Source of the DNA: Deltaproteobacteria bacterium | GTDB lineage: Bacteria > Desulfobacterota > Deferrimicrobia > Deferrimicrobiales > Deferrimicrobiaceae | Assembly: GCA_003105225.1 (NCBI GenBank) | Contig: PQAK01000147.1 | Location: forward strand, 1 to 44,762 | DNA: 44,762 nt | Direction of reading: 5' to 3' | Shown: positions 1-8,722 of the stretch, in pieces | Layout of the letters: every line of letters starts with the position of its first letter | Position numbering within the stretch: position 1 is the first letter of the stretch | Notes under the pieces: generated by a model | Told to the model about the DNA's origin: nothing | Seen by the model: only the letters and a program-made list of their open reading frames with translations | Database searches by the model: none | Position numbers and translations under genes: made by a program

Positions 1-437
1 GCCGTGTTGCTCGGGAAGGCGGGTGCGATGACGGCATCCGTAAAGAAGATGCTGTAGGCCAGCCCCAGCGTGGACCGGCCGAAGACCCCCACGACCCTGT
101 AGCTCAGCCGGCGCCCCAGCCCCGACTTCACGACTCCCCGGGCGACCAGGAACGCGATCACCACCAGGAGGACGCTCCCGTTGGCGAAACCCCCGAACGC
201 CTTCGCGGGCGCCACGGTCCCCGAGAGCACGGAAACCGCCACCGCGATCATGGCGGCCGTCAGGAGGGGAAACGCGTTCAGGACCACGGAGAGGACAGCG
301 GACGCGAAGATGGCGAAGAGATGCCATGCCGGGGGAGTCAAGCCCTCCGGGACGGGCGTGAACCAGAGACCGAACGCCACGGCGAGGGTGGTCCCCCGGG
401 CGAGAAGCTTTCGGCGGTGCGGACCAGGCGCGTTCAT
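1..437 (-). CDS. SLC13/DASS-type anion permease, N-terminal part (cut by window edge)
   Basis: The leftward frame opens with ATG at 437 and runs off the window start, giving about 145 residues. It contains hydrophobic segments at roughly residues 12-30, 34-60 and 70-90, and reaches a PAFPSNTA stretch that resembles the substrate-binding SNT motif of divalent anion:Na+ symporters (SLC13/DASS, 2-oxoglutarate/malate/sulphate type). The start overlaps the stop of the upstream lipoprotein gene (ATGA), which indicates an operon and translational coupling. The substrate cannot be told from this part. The family assignment rests on one motif plus hydrophobicity. Confidence 0.7.
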   Translation of the reverse strand, partial: MNAPGPHRRKLLARGTTLAVAFGLWFTPVPEGLTPPAWHLFAIFASAVLSVVLNAFPLLTAAMIAVAVSVLSGTVAPAKAFGGFANGSVLLVVIAFLVARGVVKSGLGRRLSYRVVGVFGRSTLGLAYSIFFTDAVIAPAFPSNT

Positions 438-1015
438 GGGGGACCCACGCGGAACCTGCCCCGGAGCCCCACGGTCCGTCCCTGGATGGTCCCGTCTTCC
501 GCCCGGATGACATACTGCCACTCCAACGCGTACTCCCCGCGCACTCCCGCGTAGCGCCCCGTTCCCCCCAGGAAGGTTCCCATGAAGCGGTTTCCGGTGC
601 CGACCCGTTCTCCCCGCATCTCGCTGAACACCTGGTCGCCGCGGCTGTCGGTCCAGGCGCACCAGACGGTTCCGCCCTTCAGGCTGTCAAAAGCCCCGAG
701 GATCTCGCTCCGGAACCCCTGGCCCAGACGTTGTTCCCCGGTGAGCAGGAGGGACCCGGTCATGTGGACGATGGAGGCTTTCCGGTCCGGCCCCAGTTGA
801 AGGACCTGCCCCCGGCCGGAGGCGGTCCCCGTCCCCTCGAAGGCGTGCCATTCTCCGGGCGCCGGGGCGCCACCGGCTGACGATACGCTTTCCGGACCCT
901 TTGCAGGCCCCCCGCATGCCAGCGCGAACAAGGCGAGCAGCACGAGCGGTGCCCCCGGACGGACGGGAGAGCCCGCCGGGCCCCGACGCAGATGGAATGC
1001 GTGTGCCCTTTCCAT
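434..1015 (-). CDS. Uncharacterised lipoprotein
   Basis: 193 residues. An arginine-rich N-terminus is followed by a hydrophobic stretch ending in a lipobox-like LALAC at about residues 30-34, so the protein is probably lipidated at that cysteine and anchored in the envelope. The rest is soluble, with many Gly/Thr turns (for example GTGRYAGVRG), suggesting a small beta-barrel fold; I see no catalytic motif. It lies upstream of and overlaps the DASS-type permease by 4 bases and diverges from the RND operon across 232 bases. The SD sequence before the ATG is only a G-run, so the start is not certain. Function unknown. Confidence 0.65.
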   Translation of the reverse strand: MERAHAFHLRRGPAGSPVRPGAPLVLLALFALACGGPAKGPESVSSAGGAPAPGEWHAFEGTGTASGRGQVLQLGPDRKASIVHMTGSLLLTGEQRLGQGFRSEILGAFDSLKGGTVWCAWTDSRGDQVFSEMRGERVGTGNRFMGTFLGGTGRYAGVRGEYALEWQYVIRAEDGTIQGRTVGLRGRFRVGPP

Positions 1016-1247
1016 CCCCCCTGCTCCTCCGCCCGTCGACCCCCGGGCACGGACCGGTTCCCTTGCATGCGGACAAAGGTTCTTGCTACGTCGCCTTTTA
1101 TAATAAATAATTACACAAGACCTGGTTCAATAGATAATTATATATGAATCAGATTGTCGACAGTATACAGTTGCCGCCCGGTGCGATTCCCAGGGAAACC
1201 GCCATGCGATGCTGTCCCTTCCCTGCGCAACGGAGGGAGGACGACCC

Positions 1248-2480
1248 ATGAACCGACGCACCCCGAACCCCTGCACGCGTGCCGCACGGAAGATTGCCCT
1301 TGGGATGGCCTGCCTCGCCGCATTGCATCTCGGGGGGTGCGGAAAAGAGAAAAAAGCAGGACCCGCATCCGCCGCCCCGACCGTCACCGTCATGGAAGTC
1401 GTTCCCACGGACATGCCGGTCTCCGCCGAGTACGTCGCGCAAACCCAGAGCTCCCGACAGGTCAATATCTATGCACGGGTCAGCGGTTTCCTCGACCGCC
1501 GGCTCTACACCGAAGGCGCGGCGGTCCGGGAGGGGCAGGTCCTCTTCCAGATCGATCCGAAACCGTTCCAGGTGCAGCTCGACCAGGCCAAGGCCGCGCT
1601 GGCCAAGCAGGAAGCCTCCCTGGAAGTGGCGCGGGCCAATCTCGCGCGCACCAAGCCGCTCGCCGAATTGAACGCGCTGTCGCAGAAGGATCTCGACGAT
1701 GCGACCGGCCAGTCCCAGTCCGCGGCAGCGGCGGTCGACCAGGCAAAGGCCCAGGTGGAGACGGCAAAACTCAACCTTTCCTACTGCACCATCACCTCTC
1801 CGGTCAACGGCATGACGGGCGCCGCCCTGCAGCAGGAAGGCACGTACATCAGTCCGCAGAACAGCCAGCTCACCACGGTGATGCTCCTGTCCCCGATGTG
1901 GGTGAACTTCAGCCTGTCGGAAAACGAGATGCAGAAATTCCGCGGGAGCATCGAAAAGGGGCTCCTGCGCCCTCCGAAAAACGGCAGGTACGCGATCGAG
2001 ATCGTCCTGGTGGACGGGACGATCTTTCCCCATACCGGGCGGATCACCTTCGCCGATCCCTCCTACAACTCGCAGACGGGAACGTTTCTGATCCGGGTCA
2101 GCGTCGATAATCCCGGCGGGGTCCTTCGCCCGAACCAGTACGTTCGCGTCCGCGTGAAGGGCGCGGTCCGTCCCAATGCGATCCTCGTGCCTCAGAAGGC
2201 GGTGCAGCAGGGATCCAAGGGGCACTTCGTCTGGATCGTCAACAAGGAGGGGGCGGTCGAGCTCCGTCCCGTCATCGTCGGCGAATGGTACGGAGACGAC
2301 TGGTTCATCGATGAAGGGCTTCGGGCCGGGGAACGCATCGTGGTGGACGGCGCGTTGACGCTGCGCCCGGACGTCAAGGTCGCGGCCCAACCCCACGTTC
2401 GCGGCACGGGACCGGAACCCGTTGCCGGAAGGCCTCCGTCAGGCGCCGCGAAGGACGCCGCAGCCGGAAAAGACCGTTAG
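1248..2480 (+). CDS. RND efflux periplasmic adaptor (membrane fusion protein, AcrA/MexA type)
   Basis: 410 residues from the ATG at 1248, which has the SD GGAGGGAGG at 1232-1240; an in-frame ATG 39 bases upstream lacks such a site. The signal peptide ends in a lipobox (LGGC), so it is a lipoprotein anchored to the inner membrane. It then shows the usual order: first barrel-sandwich half (PVSAEYVAQTQSS), alpha-hairpin rich in Gln/Ala/Lys, second lipoyl half (CTITSPVNGMTGA), beta-barrel and membrane-proximal domain. It bridges the pump and the outer-membrane channel encoded immediately downstream, 16 bases before the pump gene. Confidence 0.95.
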   Translation: MNRRTPNPCTRAARKIALGMACLAALHLGGCGKEKKAGPASAAPTVTVMEVVPTDMPVSAEYVAQTQSSRQVNIYARVSGFLDRRLYTEGAAVREGQVLFQIDPKPFQVQLDQAKAALAKQEASLEVARANLARTKPLAELNALSQKDLDDATGQSQSAAAAVDQAKAQVETAKLNLSYCTITSPVNGMTGAALQQEGTYISPQNSQLTTVMLLSPMWVNFSLSENEMQKFRGSIEKGLLRPPKNGRYAIEIVLVDGTIFPHTGRITFADPSYNSQTGTFLIRVSVDNPGGVLRPNQYVRVRVKGAVRPNAILVPQKAVQQGSKGHFVWIVNKEGAVELRPVIVGEWYGDDWFIDEGLRAGERIVVDGALTLRPDVKVAAQPHVRGTGPEPVAGRPPSGAAKDAAAGKDR

Positions 2481-2496
2481 AGGAGGCGAGCGATTC

Positions 2497-5400
2497 ATGT
2501 TCTCCCGGTTTTTCATCGAGCGGCCGATCTTCGCGACGGTCGTATCGCTGATCATCGTCATCGCCGGGCTCGTGTCGATGAAAGTCCTGCCGGTCGCCCA
2601 GTACCCGTCCATCACGCCGGTGCAGGTGACGGTGACCGCCGTCTACCCGGGCGCCGATTCGAAAACCGTCGCCGATGCGGTTGCCGCCCCCATCGAGGCC
2701 CAGATCAACGGCGTCGAGAACATGCTCTACATGACATCGACGAGCTCCAGTTCCGGCCAGCTCACCCTGACGGTCTACTTCAGCCTCGACACGGATCCCG
2801 ACATCGCCCAGGTGCAGGTCCAGAACCGGGTGAACCTCGCCACGCCGCAGCTTCCCGACGCCGTCATCCAGAACGGCGTGTCGGTGCAGAAAAAATCGTC
2901 CAGCATCCTGATGATCATCGCCCTGTACAACAAGGACGGCCGCTACAAACCCGATTACGTGACCAATTACGCCAACGTGTATGTCCTGGATGCCATCAAG
3001 AGGATCAACGGCGCCGGCCAGGCCTCGATCTTCGGCGTGGCCGACCAGGCGATGCGCATCTGGATGAATCCCGACCGGATGGCCTCCCTCGGGATCACCA
3101 CGACGGACGTCCAGCAGGCGGTCGCCAACCAGAACGCCCTGTTCGGGGCCGGCCAGATCGGCCAGCAGCCGACCGAGGGGACCGTCCAGCAGACGTTCCC
3201 GGTCGTCACCCAGCCCCAGTTCGTCCAGCCGTCCGAGTACGAGAACCTCATCCTCCGCGCCGACCCGGACGGCAGCGCCATCATCCGCGTCAAGGACGTC
3301 GCGCGCGCCGAGGTCGGCCGCAGGCAGTACGTCGACGACAGCCGGCTGAACGGGGCATCGGCGACCTTCATCGCGGTCTACCAGCAGCCCGGTTCCAACG
3401 GCCTCGATGTCTCCAAGGCGGTCCGCGCGACCATGGAGGAGATGAAGAAGACGATGCCGAGCGGCATCGAAACCGTCATCGCCCTCGATACGACCGATTT
3501 CGTCAGGATCTCCATCAAAGAGGTCTACCACACGCTGATCGAGGCGATCGTGCTGGTGATGCTCGTCGTGTACCTGTTCCTCCAGAGCTTCCGCTCCACG
3601 ATCATCTGCATCGTCGCCATCTTCGTGGCGCTGATCGGCACGTTCACCGGCATGCTCGCCCTGGGATTCTCCATCAACCTGCTGACCCTGTTCGGCATCG
3701 TTCTGGCCATCGGCATGGTGGTCGACGATGCGATCGTCGTGGTGGAGAACGTCGAGCGGAACATGGCCAAGGCCGGCCTCCCCCCGAAGGAGGCCACGAT
3801 CCGGTCGATGGAAGAGATCGGCGGCTCGCTCGTGGCGGTGGTCCTCGTCATGGCCTCGGTCTTCATCCCCGCGGCCTTCCTTCCCGGAACGACGGGGCAG
3901 CTCTACAAGCAGTTCGCCATCACCATCGTCATTTCCGTCGCCCTCTCCGGGTTCGTGGCGCTCACCCTGACCCCGGCGATGTGCGCGATCCTCCTGAAGC
4001 ACAAGGCTGCCCCGCAGCGGGGATTCTTCGCCTGGTTCAACCGCGGGGTCAACCGGCTTACCCTGGCGTTCGGCAATGCCGTCACTCTCATCATCAAGAG
4101 GATGGCCGTGGCGTTCGTGCTGCTCGCCGTGTTCCTGGCAACGCTCGTGTACCTGTTCCGGACCATGCCGACGAGCTTCGTGCCCAACGAGGACCAGGGG
4201 TACGTCCTGGCGGCGCTGATCCTGCCGGATGCCGCCAGCCTGGACCGCACGGCGCAGACGGCCGGCCGCGTCGATGCGCTGTTCGCAAAGGAACCGGGGG
4301 TCCTGAACCGGACGGCGATCAGCGGCTACAGCCTGATCGACGGCCAGTACAAGACCACCGCGTCGACCTTCTTCGTCACCCTGAAGGACTTCGAGGAGCG
4401 TTACGCTTCGAAGGAGCACGCCCTGAGGGAAAATTCCCGCGCGGTGCTGCAAGCGGTCCATGCCGGGGCCGGCGCCATCCGGACCGGCGCGGTGATCCCC
4501 ATTGCGCCGCCCGCGATCCCCGGGATCGGTACCACGGGGGGATTCGAATTCTGGATCCAGGACAAGGGGTCCGGAGACCCGCAGCGGCTGCACGAGCTGA
4601 CCCAGCAGTTTCTCGCCGAGGCCCGGAAACGTCCCGAGCTGAGCGGCATGAACAGCACCTTCCGGGCATCTTCGCGACAGATGCGGGTCGATGTCGACCG
4701 CGACAAGGCCGTGCTCCTGGGCGTGCCGGTGCAGGACGTGTACCGCGCCCTGCAGGCCCAGTTCGGCTCGATCATCGTCAGCCAGTACAACCAGTACAGC
4801 CGGATCTGGAACGTCATCCTGCAGTCGGATGCGCGTTTCCGCCAGCATCCTTCCGACATCACCCGGTTGTACACCCGGTCCAATAACGGCCGGATGGTGC
4901 CGATCTCGGCCGTCGTGGCGACGCATTACAGCACGGGTCCCGACCTGCTCCCCCATTTCAACGGGTTCCCGGCGGCGCAGATCACCGGAAGCGCATCGCC
5001 GGGGTTCAGCTCCGGCGATGCGATCCGGGCGATGGAGGAAGCGGCGGCCAAGGTCCTGCCGCAAGGGTACGAATTTTCCTGGTCCGGCATGGCCTACGAG
5101 GAGAAAAAGTCGGGAAGCACTTCGGCGGCCGCCTTCATCTTCGGCCTCATCATCGTGTTCCTCGTCCTGGCCGCCCAGTTCGAATCGTGGAGCATTCCCG
5201 GTTCCGTCATGACGGCGGTCCCCTTCGGGATCCTCGGCGCCCTGGCGCTGAACTGGCTGCGCGGCCTGAACAACGACGTCTACTTCCAGATCGGCCTGCT
5301 GGTGCTGATCGGGCTGGGAGCGAAGAACGCCGTCCTGCGGGTCACCTTCGCCGTCGAGCTGCGCAAGCAGGGATTGTCGGTCCTGGACGCGACCATCCAG

Positions 5401-5712
5401 GCCGGCGAGGAAAGGCTGCGCCCGATCCTCATGACCTCGCTGGCGTTCATCTTCGGCGTGCTGCCGCTGGCCCTCGCCATGGGCGCCCAGGCGAACGCCC
5501 GCCACTCCATCGGCACCGGCATCATCGGAGGCATGATCGGGGAGACCACCCTGGCCATGCTGTACGTGCCGCTCTTCTTCTATCTCTTCGACCGGTGGCA
5601 CTCGCGCAAGGAAGGGAAAAAGGACGCCGTCGAGGCGCGGCCGGAGGCGGCCGTCCCGGCTGCGGCGGGGGCGCCGCATGCGGACCCGCCCGGGAAGCAG
5701 GAGGGGATCTGA
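2497..5712 (+). CDS. RND multidrug efflux pump, HAE-1 family (AcrB/MexB type)
   Basis: 1071 residues, close to AcrB length. ATG 2497 follows AGGAGGCG at 2481-2488 and gives the canonical MFSRFFIERPIFA start; the frame is open further upstream but without family similarity. TM4 carries the proton-relay aspartates (GMVVDDAIVVVENVER, D410-D411) and TM10 the lysine (GLGAKNA, K943). Twelve hydrophobic segments and two large periplasmic loops fit a proton-driven drug exporter. TM10 continues LRVTFAVE, where AcrB has LIVEFAKD, placing an arginine inside the membrane-facing segment. The C-terminus is alanine-rich. Second gene of the operon, two bases before the channel gene. Confidence 0.96.
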   Translation: MFSRFFIERPIFATVVSLIIVIAGLVSMKVLPVAQYPSITPVQVTVTAVYPGADSKTVADAVAAPIEAQINGVENMLYMTSTSSSSGQLTLTVYFSLDTDPDIAQVQVQNRVNLATPQLPDAVIQNGVSVQKKSSSILMIIALYNKDGRYKPDYVTNYANVYVLDAIKRINGAGQASIFGVADQAMRIWMNPDRMASLGITTTDVQQAVANQNALFGAGQIGQQPTEGTVQQTFPVVTQPQFVQPSEYENLILRADPDGSAIIRVKDVARAEVGRRQYVDDSRLNGASATFIAVYQQPGSNGLDVSKAVRATMEEMKKTMPSGIETVIALDTTDFVRISIKEVYHTLIEAIVLVMLVVYLFLQSFRSTIICIVAIFVALIGTFTGMLALGFSINLLTLFGIVLAIGMVVDDAIVVVENVERNMAKAGLPPKEATIRSMEEIGGSLVAVVLVMASVFIPAAFLPGTTGQLYKQFAITIVISVALSGFVALTLTPAMCAILLKHKAAPQRGFFAWFNRGVNRLTLAFGNAVTLIIKRMAVAFVLLAVFLATLVYLFRTMPTSFVPNEDQGYVLAALILPDAASLDRTAQTAGRVDALFAKEPGVLNRTAISGYSLIDGQYKTTASTFFVTLKDFEERYASKEHALRENSRAVLQAVHAGAGAIRTGAVIPIAPPAIPGIGTTGGFEFWIQDKGSGDPQRLHELTQQFLAEARKRPELSGMNSTFRASSRQMRVDVDRDKAVLLGVPVQDVYRALQAQFGSIIVSQYNQYSRIWNVILQSDARFRQHPSDITRLYTRSNNGRMVPISAVVATHYSTGPDLLPHFNGFPAAQITGSASPGFSSGDAIRAMEEAAAKVLPQGYEFSWSGMAYEEKKSGSTSAAAFIFGLIIVFLVLAAQFESWSIPGSVMTAVPFGILGALALNWLRGLNNDVYFQIGLLVLIGLGAKNAVLRVTFAVELRKQGLSVLDATIQAGEERLRPILMTSLAFIFGVLPLALAMGAQANARHSIGTGIIGGMIGETTLAMLYVPLFFYLFDRWHSRKEGKKDAVEARPEAAVPAAAGAPHADPPGKQEGI

Positions 5713-5713
5713 C

Positions 5714-7186
5714 ATGCGTCGATGCCTCCGCATCGCATCGCTCGCCCTGCTCGCCGGCTGCGCGATCGGCCCGGATTACCGGCGCCCCGCCGTCGACCTT
5801 CCGGACGCTTTCCGCTACTCGGAGAAAGAGGCGCGGGATACCGCGAACATCGCCTGGTGGCGGCAGTTCCAGGACCCGGTGCTCGATACCCTCGTTCTCG
5901 ACGCGCTTGCCGATAACAAGGACGTGAAAATTGCGACCTCGAACATCGAGCAGGCGGCAGGAGTGGTCGCCCAGACCCGCGGCGCTCTCTTTCCCCAGGT
6001 CGTCTACGACGGGTCCGCCGCGCGCCAGCGGGGCAGCGAGCGCAACGCGACGCCGATACCGCCCGGCGTCTCCAACCCGCAGACCGCCCTGTCGCTCCTT
6101 GGCGGGGCGACCTGGGAGATCGACCTGTGGGGCCGCATCCGCCGGCTCTCGGAGGCGGCGCGGGCGAACCTGCTCGCCTCCGAGGAGGCCCGCCGCGGCG
6201 TGATCCTCTCCCTCGTCGCCGCGGTCGCGGACAACTACATGCAGCTCCGCGGCCTGGACGAGCAGCTGTCGATCGCCCGGCGGACGCTGGCAACGTACGG
6301 CGAATCCGTCAGGCTTTTCGAGCTGCAGTTCCAGTACGGCCAGGTATCCATGATGAACGTCGAGCAGGCGCGCACCCAGTACGAGAGCGCGGCGGCGGCG
6401 ATTCCGCAGATCGAAGCGGATATCGCCCGGACGGAGCACGCGCTGTCCCTTCTCCTCGGGCGGAATCCCGGGCCGATTCCACGCGGCAGGAGCATCTACG
6501 AGCTTGCGATCCCCGACATCCCCGCCGCCATCCCTTCCCGGGTGCTCGAACGACGGCCGGATATCGCCCAGAGCGAGCAGAACCTGATCGCCGCAAACGC
6601 GCGGATCGGGGCCGCCAAGGCCCTCTATTTCCCGACGATTTCCCTGACCGGCGCTTTCGGCCAGGCAAGCGCCGACCTGTCCGATCTGTTCCGGGGGCCG
6701 GCACGGACGTGGAGCTATGCGGGGTCGCTCACCGGACCGATTTTCACCGGCGGGGCGATCGCCGGCCAGGTCCAACAGGCCGAGGCGGCCCGCCGGGCCG
6801 CGCTCCTGAGATACGAGTCCTCGATACAGGGCGCTTTCGCGGATGTCGAAGACTCGCTGGTCATCCGGGCCAAAACCGCGGAGCAGCTCCAGGCGCAGGA
6901 ACGGCTTGTCGCCGCGGCCAGGGAATATACCCGGCTCGCGCAGCTCCAGTACGATGGAGGCTACTCGCCTTACTTCACGGTCATCCAGGCCCAGGAACAG
7001 CTGTTTCCCGCCGAACTCAACCAAGCCAAGATCCGCGCTTCGCTGTTTTCGTCGTTCGTGAATATCTACAAGGCATTGGGCGGCGGCTGGATCGATGGGT
7101 CGAAAGCCGCCGGGCAGCAGCCGAAAAAACACGCATCGGAACGCCCGCGAGGCACCCTGTCGCAGGCAGATGGAGGGATCCCATGA
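5714..7186 (+). CDS. RND outer-membrane channel lipoprotein (OprM/NodT family)
   Basis: 490 residues from the ATG at 5714, one base after the pump stop; the SD GGAGGGG lies within the pump gene end. The signal peptide ends in LLAGC followed by AIGPDYRRP, the typical start of NodT/OprM lipoproteins. Two tandem OEP repeats follow, with the family turn motifs LWGRIRRL and SRVLERRPDIAQSEQNLIAANARIG, and the C-terminal NQAKIRASLFSSFVNIYKALGGGW. It would form the trimeric exit duct for the pump encoded upstream. It overlaps the next gene by 4 bases. Confidence 0.95.
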   Translation: MRRCLRIASLALLAGCAIGPDYRRPAVDLPDAFRYSEKEARDTANIAWWRQFQDPVLDTLVLDALADNKDVKIATSNIEQAAGVVAQTRGALFPQVVYDGSAARQRGSERNATPIPPGVSNPQTALSLLGGATWEIDLWGRIRRLSEAARANLLASEEARRGVILSLVAAVADNYMQLRGLDEQLSIARRTLATYGESVRLFELQFQYGQVSMMNVEQARTQYESAAAAIPQIEADIARTEHALSLLLGRNPGPIPRGRSIYELAIPDIPAAIPSRVLERRPDIAQSEQNLIAANARIGAAKALYFPTISLTGAFGQASADLSDLFRGPARTWSYAGSLTGPIFTGGAIAGQVQQAEAARRAALLRYESSIQGAFADVEDSLVIRAKTAEQLQAQERLVAAAREYTRLAQLQYDGGYSPYFTVIQAQEQLFPAELNQAKIRASLFSSFVNIYKALGGGWIDGSKAAGQQPKKHASERPRGTLSQADGGIP

Positions 7187-7881
7187 ACCGGCTGGCGATG
7201 CTGCTTCTATCGGGACTGGTTGGCGCCATCGCACTCCTGCTCGGTGGCTGCGCCTCGAGCTACCAGGCGCGAAGCATGGAAATAAAGCACACGATGCTGG
7301 TCAACCCGGACATCCTGAAGCCGGGGACCGGCGACCAGGCCCTGTATCGGTACCAGAACCCGGACGCGAAGGGAAAGAAATACACCAAAATGCTGATCGC
7401 CCCGGTCCTCCTGGCAAGGTCGGCGGAGCTCGACGCGGAGACCCTGGAGAATTACCAGAAGCTCGCCAACAACGCCTACATTTACCTGGTCCAGGAACTC
7501 CAGAACGATTTCAAGATCGTTCAAACTCCCGAACCGGAGACGTTAAGGCTCCAGCTGGCCATCCTCGATGCGGAGCCTTCGAGCAAGGCCCGCAACATCC
7601 TGTCGAGCGTCGTGCCGATCGGCATCGGGATCTCCGCGATCCAGGGCGCCAGCACCGGGAAACAGACAGGGGTGGGCGAAATCACCGTGGAATTCAAGAT
7701 CAGCGATGCGATGACCGGAGAGCTGCTCGGGGCGGCCATCGACCGCCGCGTCGGCGGCAAGGATCCCGGGGGAATGTTCGACAGCTGGTACAACGCCGAC
7801 GCCGCAATGAAATACTGGGCCAAGCGGACGCGTTTCGTCCTGTGCACGGAGGGGGGACGCAAGGACTGCGTGAAGCCCTGA
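7183..7881 (+). CDS. DUF3313-like outer-envelope lipoprotein, last gene of the RND operon
   Basis: 232 residues. ATG 7183 overlaps the channel stop (ATGA) and has GGAGGGAT just upstream. The signal peptide ends in the lipobox LLGGC. The body matches the pattern of DUF3313 lipoproteins (KMLIAPVLLARSAELDAETLENYQKLANN near the N-terminus, a Gly/Ile hydrophobic stretch VVPIGIGISAIQGASTG, then GEITVEFKISDAMTGELLGAAIDRRVGGKD). The role of this family is not established; its place as the fourth gene of the efflux operon suggests an accessory envelope part. It ends 36 bases from the convergent tRNA-Arg. Confidence 0.75.
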   Translation: MNRLAMLLLSGLVGAIALLLGGCASSYQARSMEIKHTMLVNPDILKPGTGDQALYRYQNPDAKGKKYTKMLIAPVLLARSAELDAETLENYQKLANNAYIYLVQELQNDFKIVQTPEPETLRLQLAILDAEPSSKARNILSSVVPIGIGISAIQGASTGKQTGVGEITVEFKISDAMTGELLGAAIDRRVGGKDPGGMFDSWYNADAAMKYWAKRTRFVLCTEGGRKDCVKP

Positions 7882-7917
7882 GGGAGTTCGAACCTCCTTC
7901 GCGCGATACGGAAAAAA

Positions 7918-7993
7918 TGGCGCGCCCTGAGGGACTCGAACCCCCAACCTTCTGATCCGAAGTCAGAAGCTCTATCCGTTGAGCTAAGGGCGC
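7918..7993 (-). tRNA. tRNA-Arg, anticodon TCG
   Basis: A complete 76-nt cloverleaf read leftward. The 7-bp acceptor stem GCGCCCT/AGGGCGC is followed by discriminator G and encoded CCA. The anticodon stem TCTGA/TCAGA encloses loop CTTCGGA, giving anticodon TCG, which decodes CGA. The T-arm contains GGTTCGAGTCC. Confidence 0.97.
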
Positions 7994-8006
7994 GCGGGCG
8001 GGCGGA

Positions 8007-8429
8007 TCACGATCCCTGGCATCCGCCGGGGTGGCAGCATTCCGGCCCCGAATCGGGCAGGAGGGAAAAGTGCGCGGTGACGATCCGGGGGGAATCGCCG
8101 GCGACCGATACCCATAGAGTGGCCCGGATGAGGGCTTCCCCGATCCCCTCCTCCTCATCCATCTCCCGGACCTTCTGGATCGCGTGGATCACCACGAAAC
8201 CGTCGAACCGGTCGCACCGCAGCAGATCGAAGGACATCTCCGCGGTGGAATCGAACGCGGCCTCCAGGACCGCCCCGTACGTCTCCCCGTCGAAGAGGGA
8301 TCCCGTATAATCCTCGAAGATCCCGAAGCGGGGATCTTCCAGCGCGAAAAATGCGCGCAGCCCCTCCGGGTCCCGAGCGTTATACGCATCGGCATATTGT
8401 GACAGGAACGCCTGCGGGTCGAATTCCAT
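8007..8429 (-). CDS. NTF2-fold/SnoaL-like domain protein with C-terminal cysteines
   Basis: 140 residues. The N-terminus (FLSQYADAYNARDPEGLRAFF) is the characteristic first helix of SnoaL/DUF4440-type NTF2 folds, followed by alternating strands. The tail ECCHPGGC is unusual and could bind a metal. No enzyme residues can be assigned. No good SD precedes ATG 8429, so the start is moderately supported. It is 14 bases upstream of tRNA-Arg(TCG) on the same strand. It is real by composition and fold pattern, but its function is unknown. Confidence 0.65.
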   Translation of the reverse strand: MEFDPQAFLSQYADAYNARDPEGLRAFFALEDPRFGIFEDYTGSLFDGETYGAVLEAAFDSTAEMSFDLLRCDRFDGFVVIHAIQKVREMDEEEGIGEALIRATLWVSVAGDSPRIVTAHFSLLPDSGPECCHPGGCQGS

Positions 8430-8467
8430 GGGGAGGCATTATCCCATGTTTCCGGGCCACGCACCAC

Positions 8468-8649
8468 TAGCCCGCATTTCTCACCAAGCTTCTGCTGCGG
8501 CGGCGGATACGGGCATGTCTACTGCGTTGCGCTCGGTCGGGCTCCTCGACGTAGTGTCAACTACGCCTGCGGCGCCCTCGGTCGCGACGCCTTGTATCCA
8601 TACCCGTCTCCACCGCCTCGCGACGAACCCTGGTGAGAATTGCGGGCTA
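8468..8649. repeat. Palindromic intergenic repeat A (MITE-like)
   Basis: 182 bases with terminal inverted repeats: TAGCCCGCATTTCTCACCA at 8468-8486 and its complement at 8631-8649, 18 of 19 matching. No protein of credible composition is encoded. The interior holds CTGCGTTGCGCTC at 8522-8534, which is also present, inverted, inside repeat B at 40852-40864. This accounts for most of the gene-free stretch 8430-8722; the remainder shows nothing recognisable. Confidence 0.8.
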
Positions 8650-8722
8650 AGGGATCGCCGATCGGAGGGTGGGTCCGGCGGCAACCGGAAGGAACACGCG
8701 GGAGACGTTCTGGTATAGTGGA

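Noticed and set aside
2374..5733. 1119-codon leftward open frame opposite the RND pump
   Set aside because: Composed of Arg/Asp/Gly/His-rich antisense translation of a clear pump gene; no motif or start signal.
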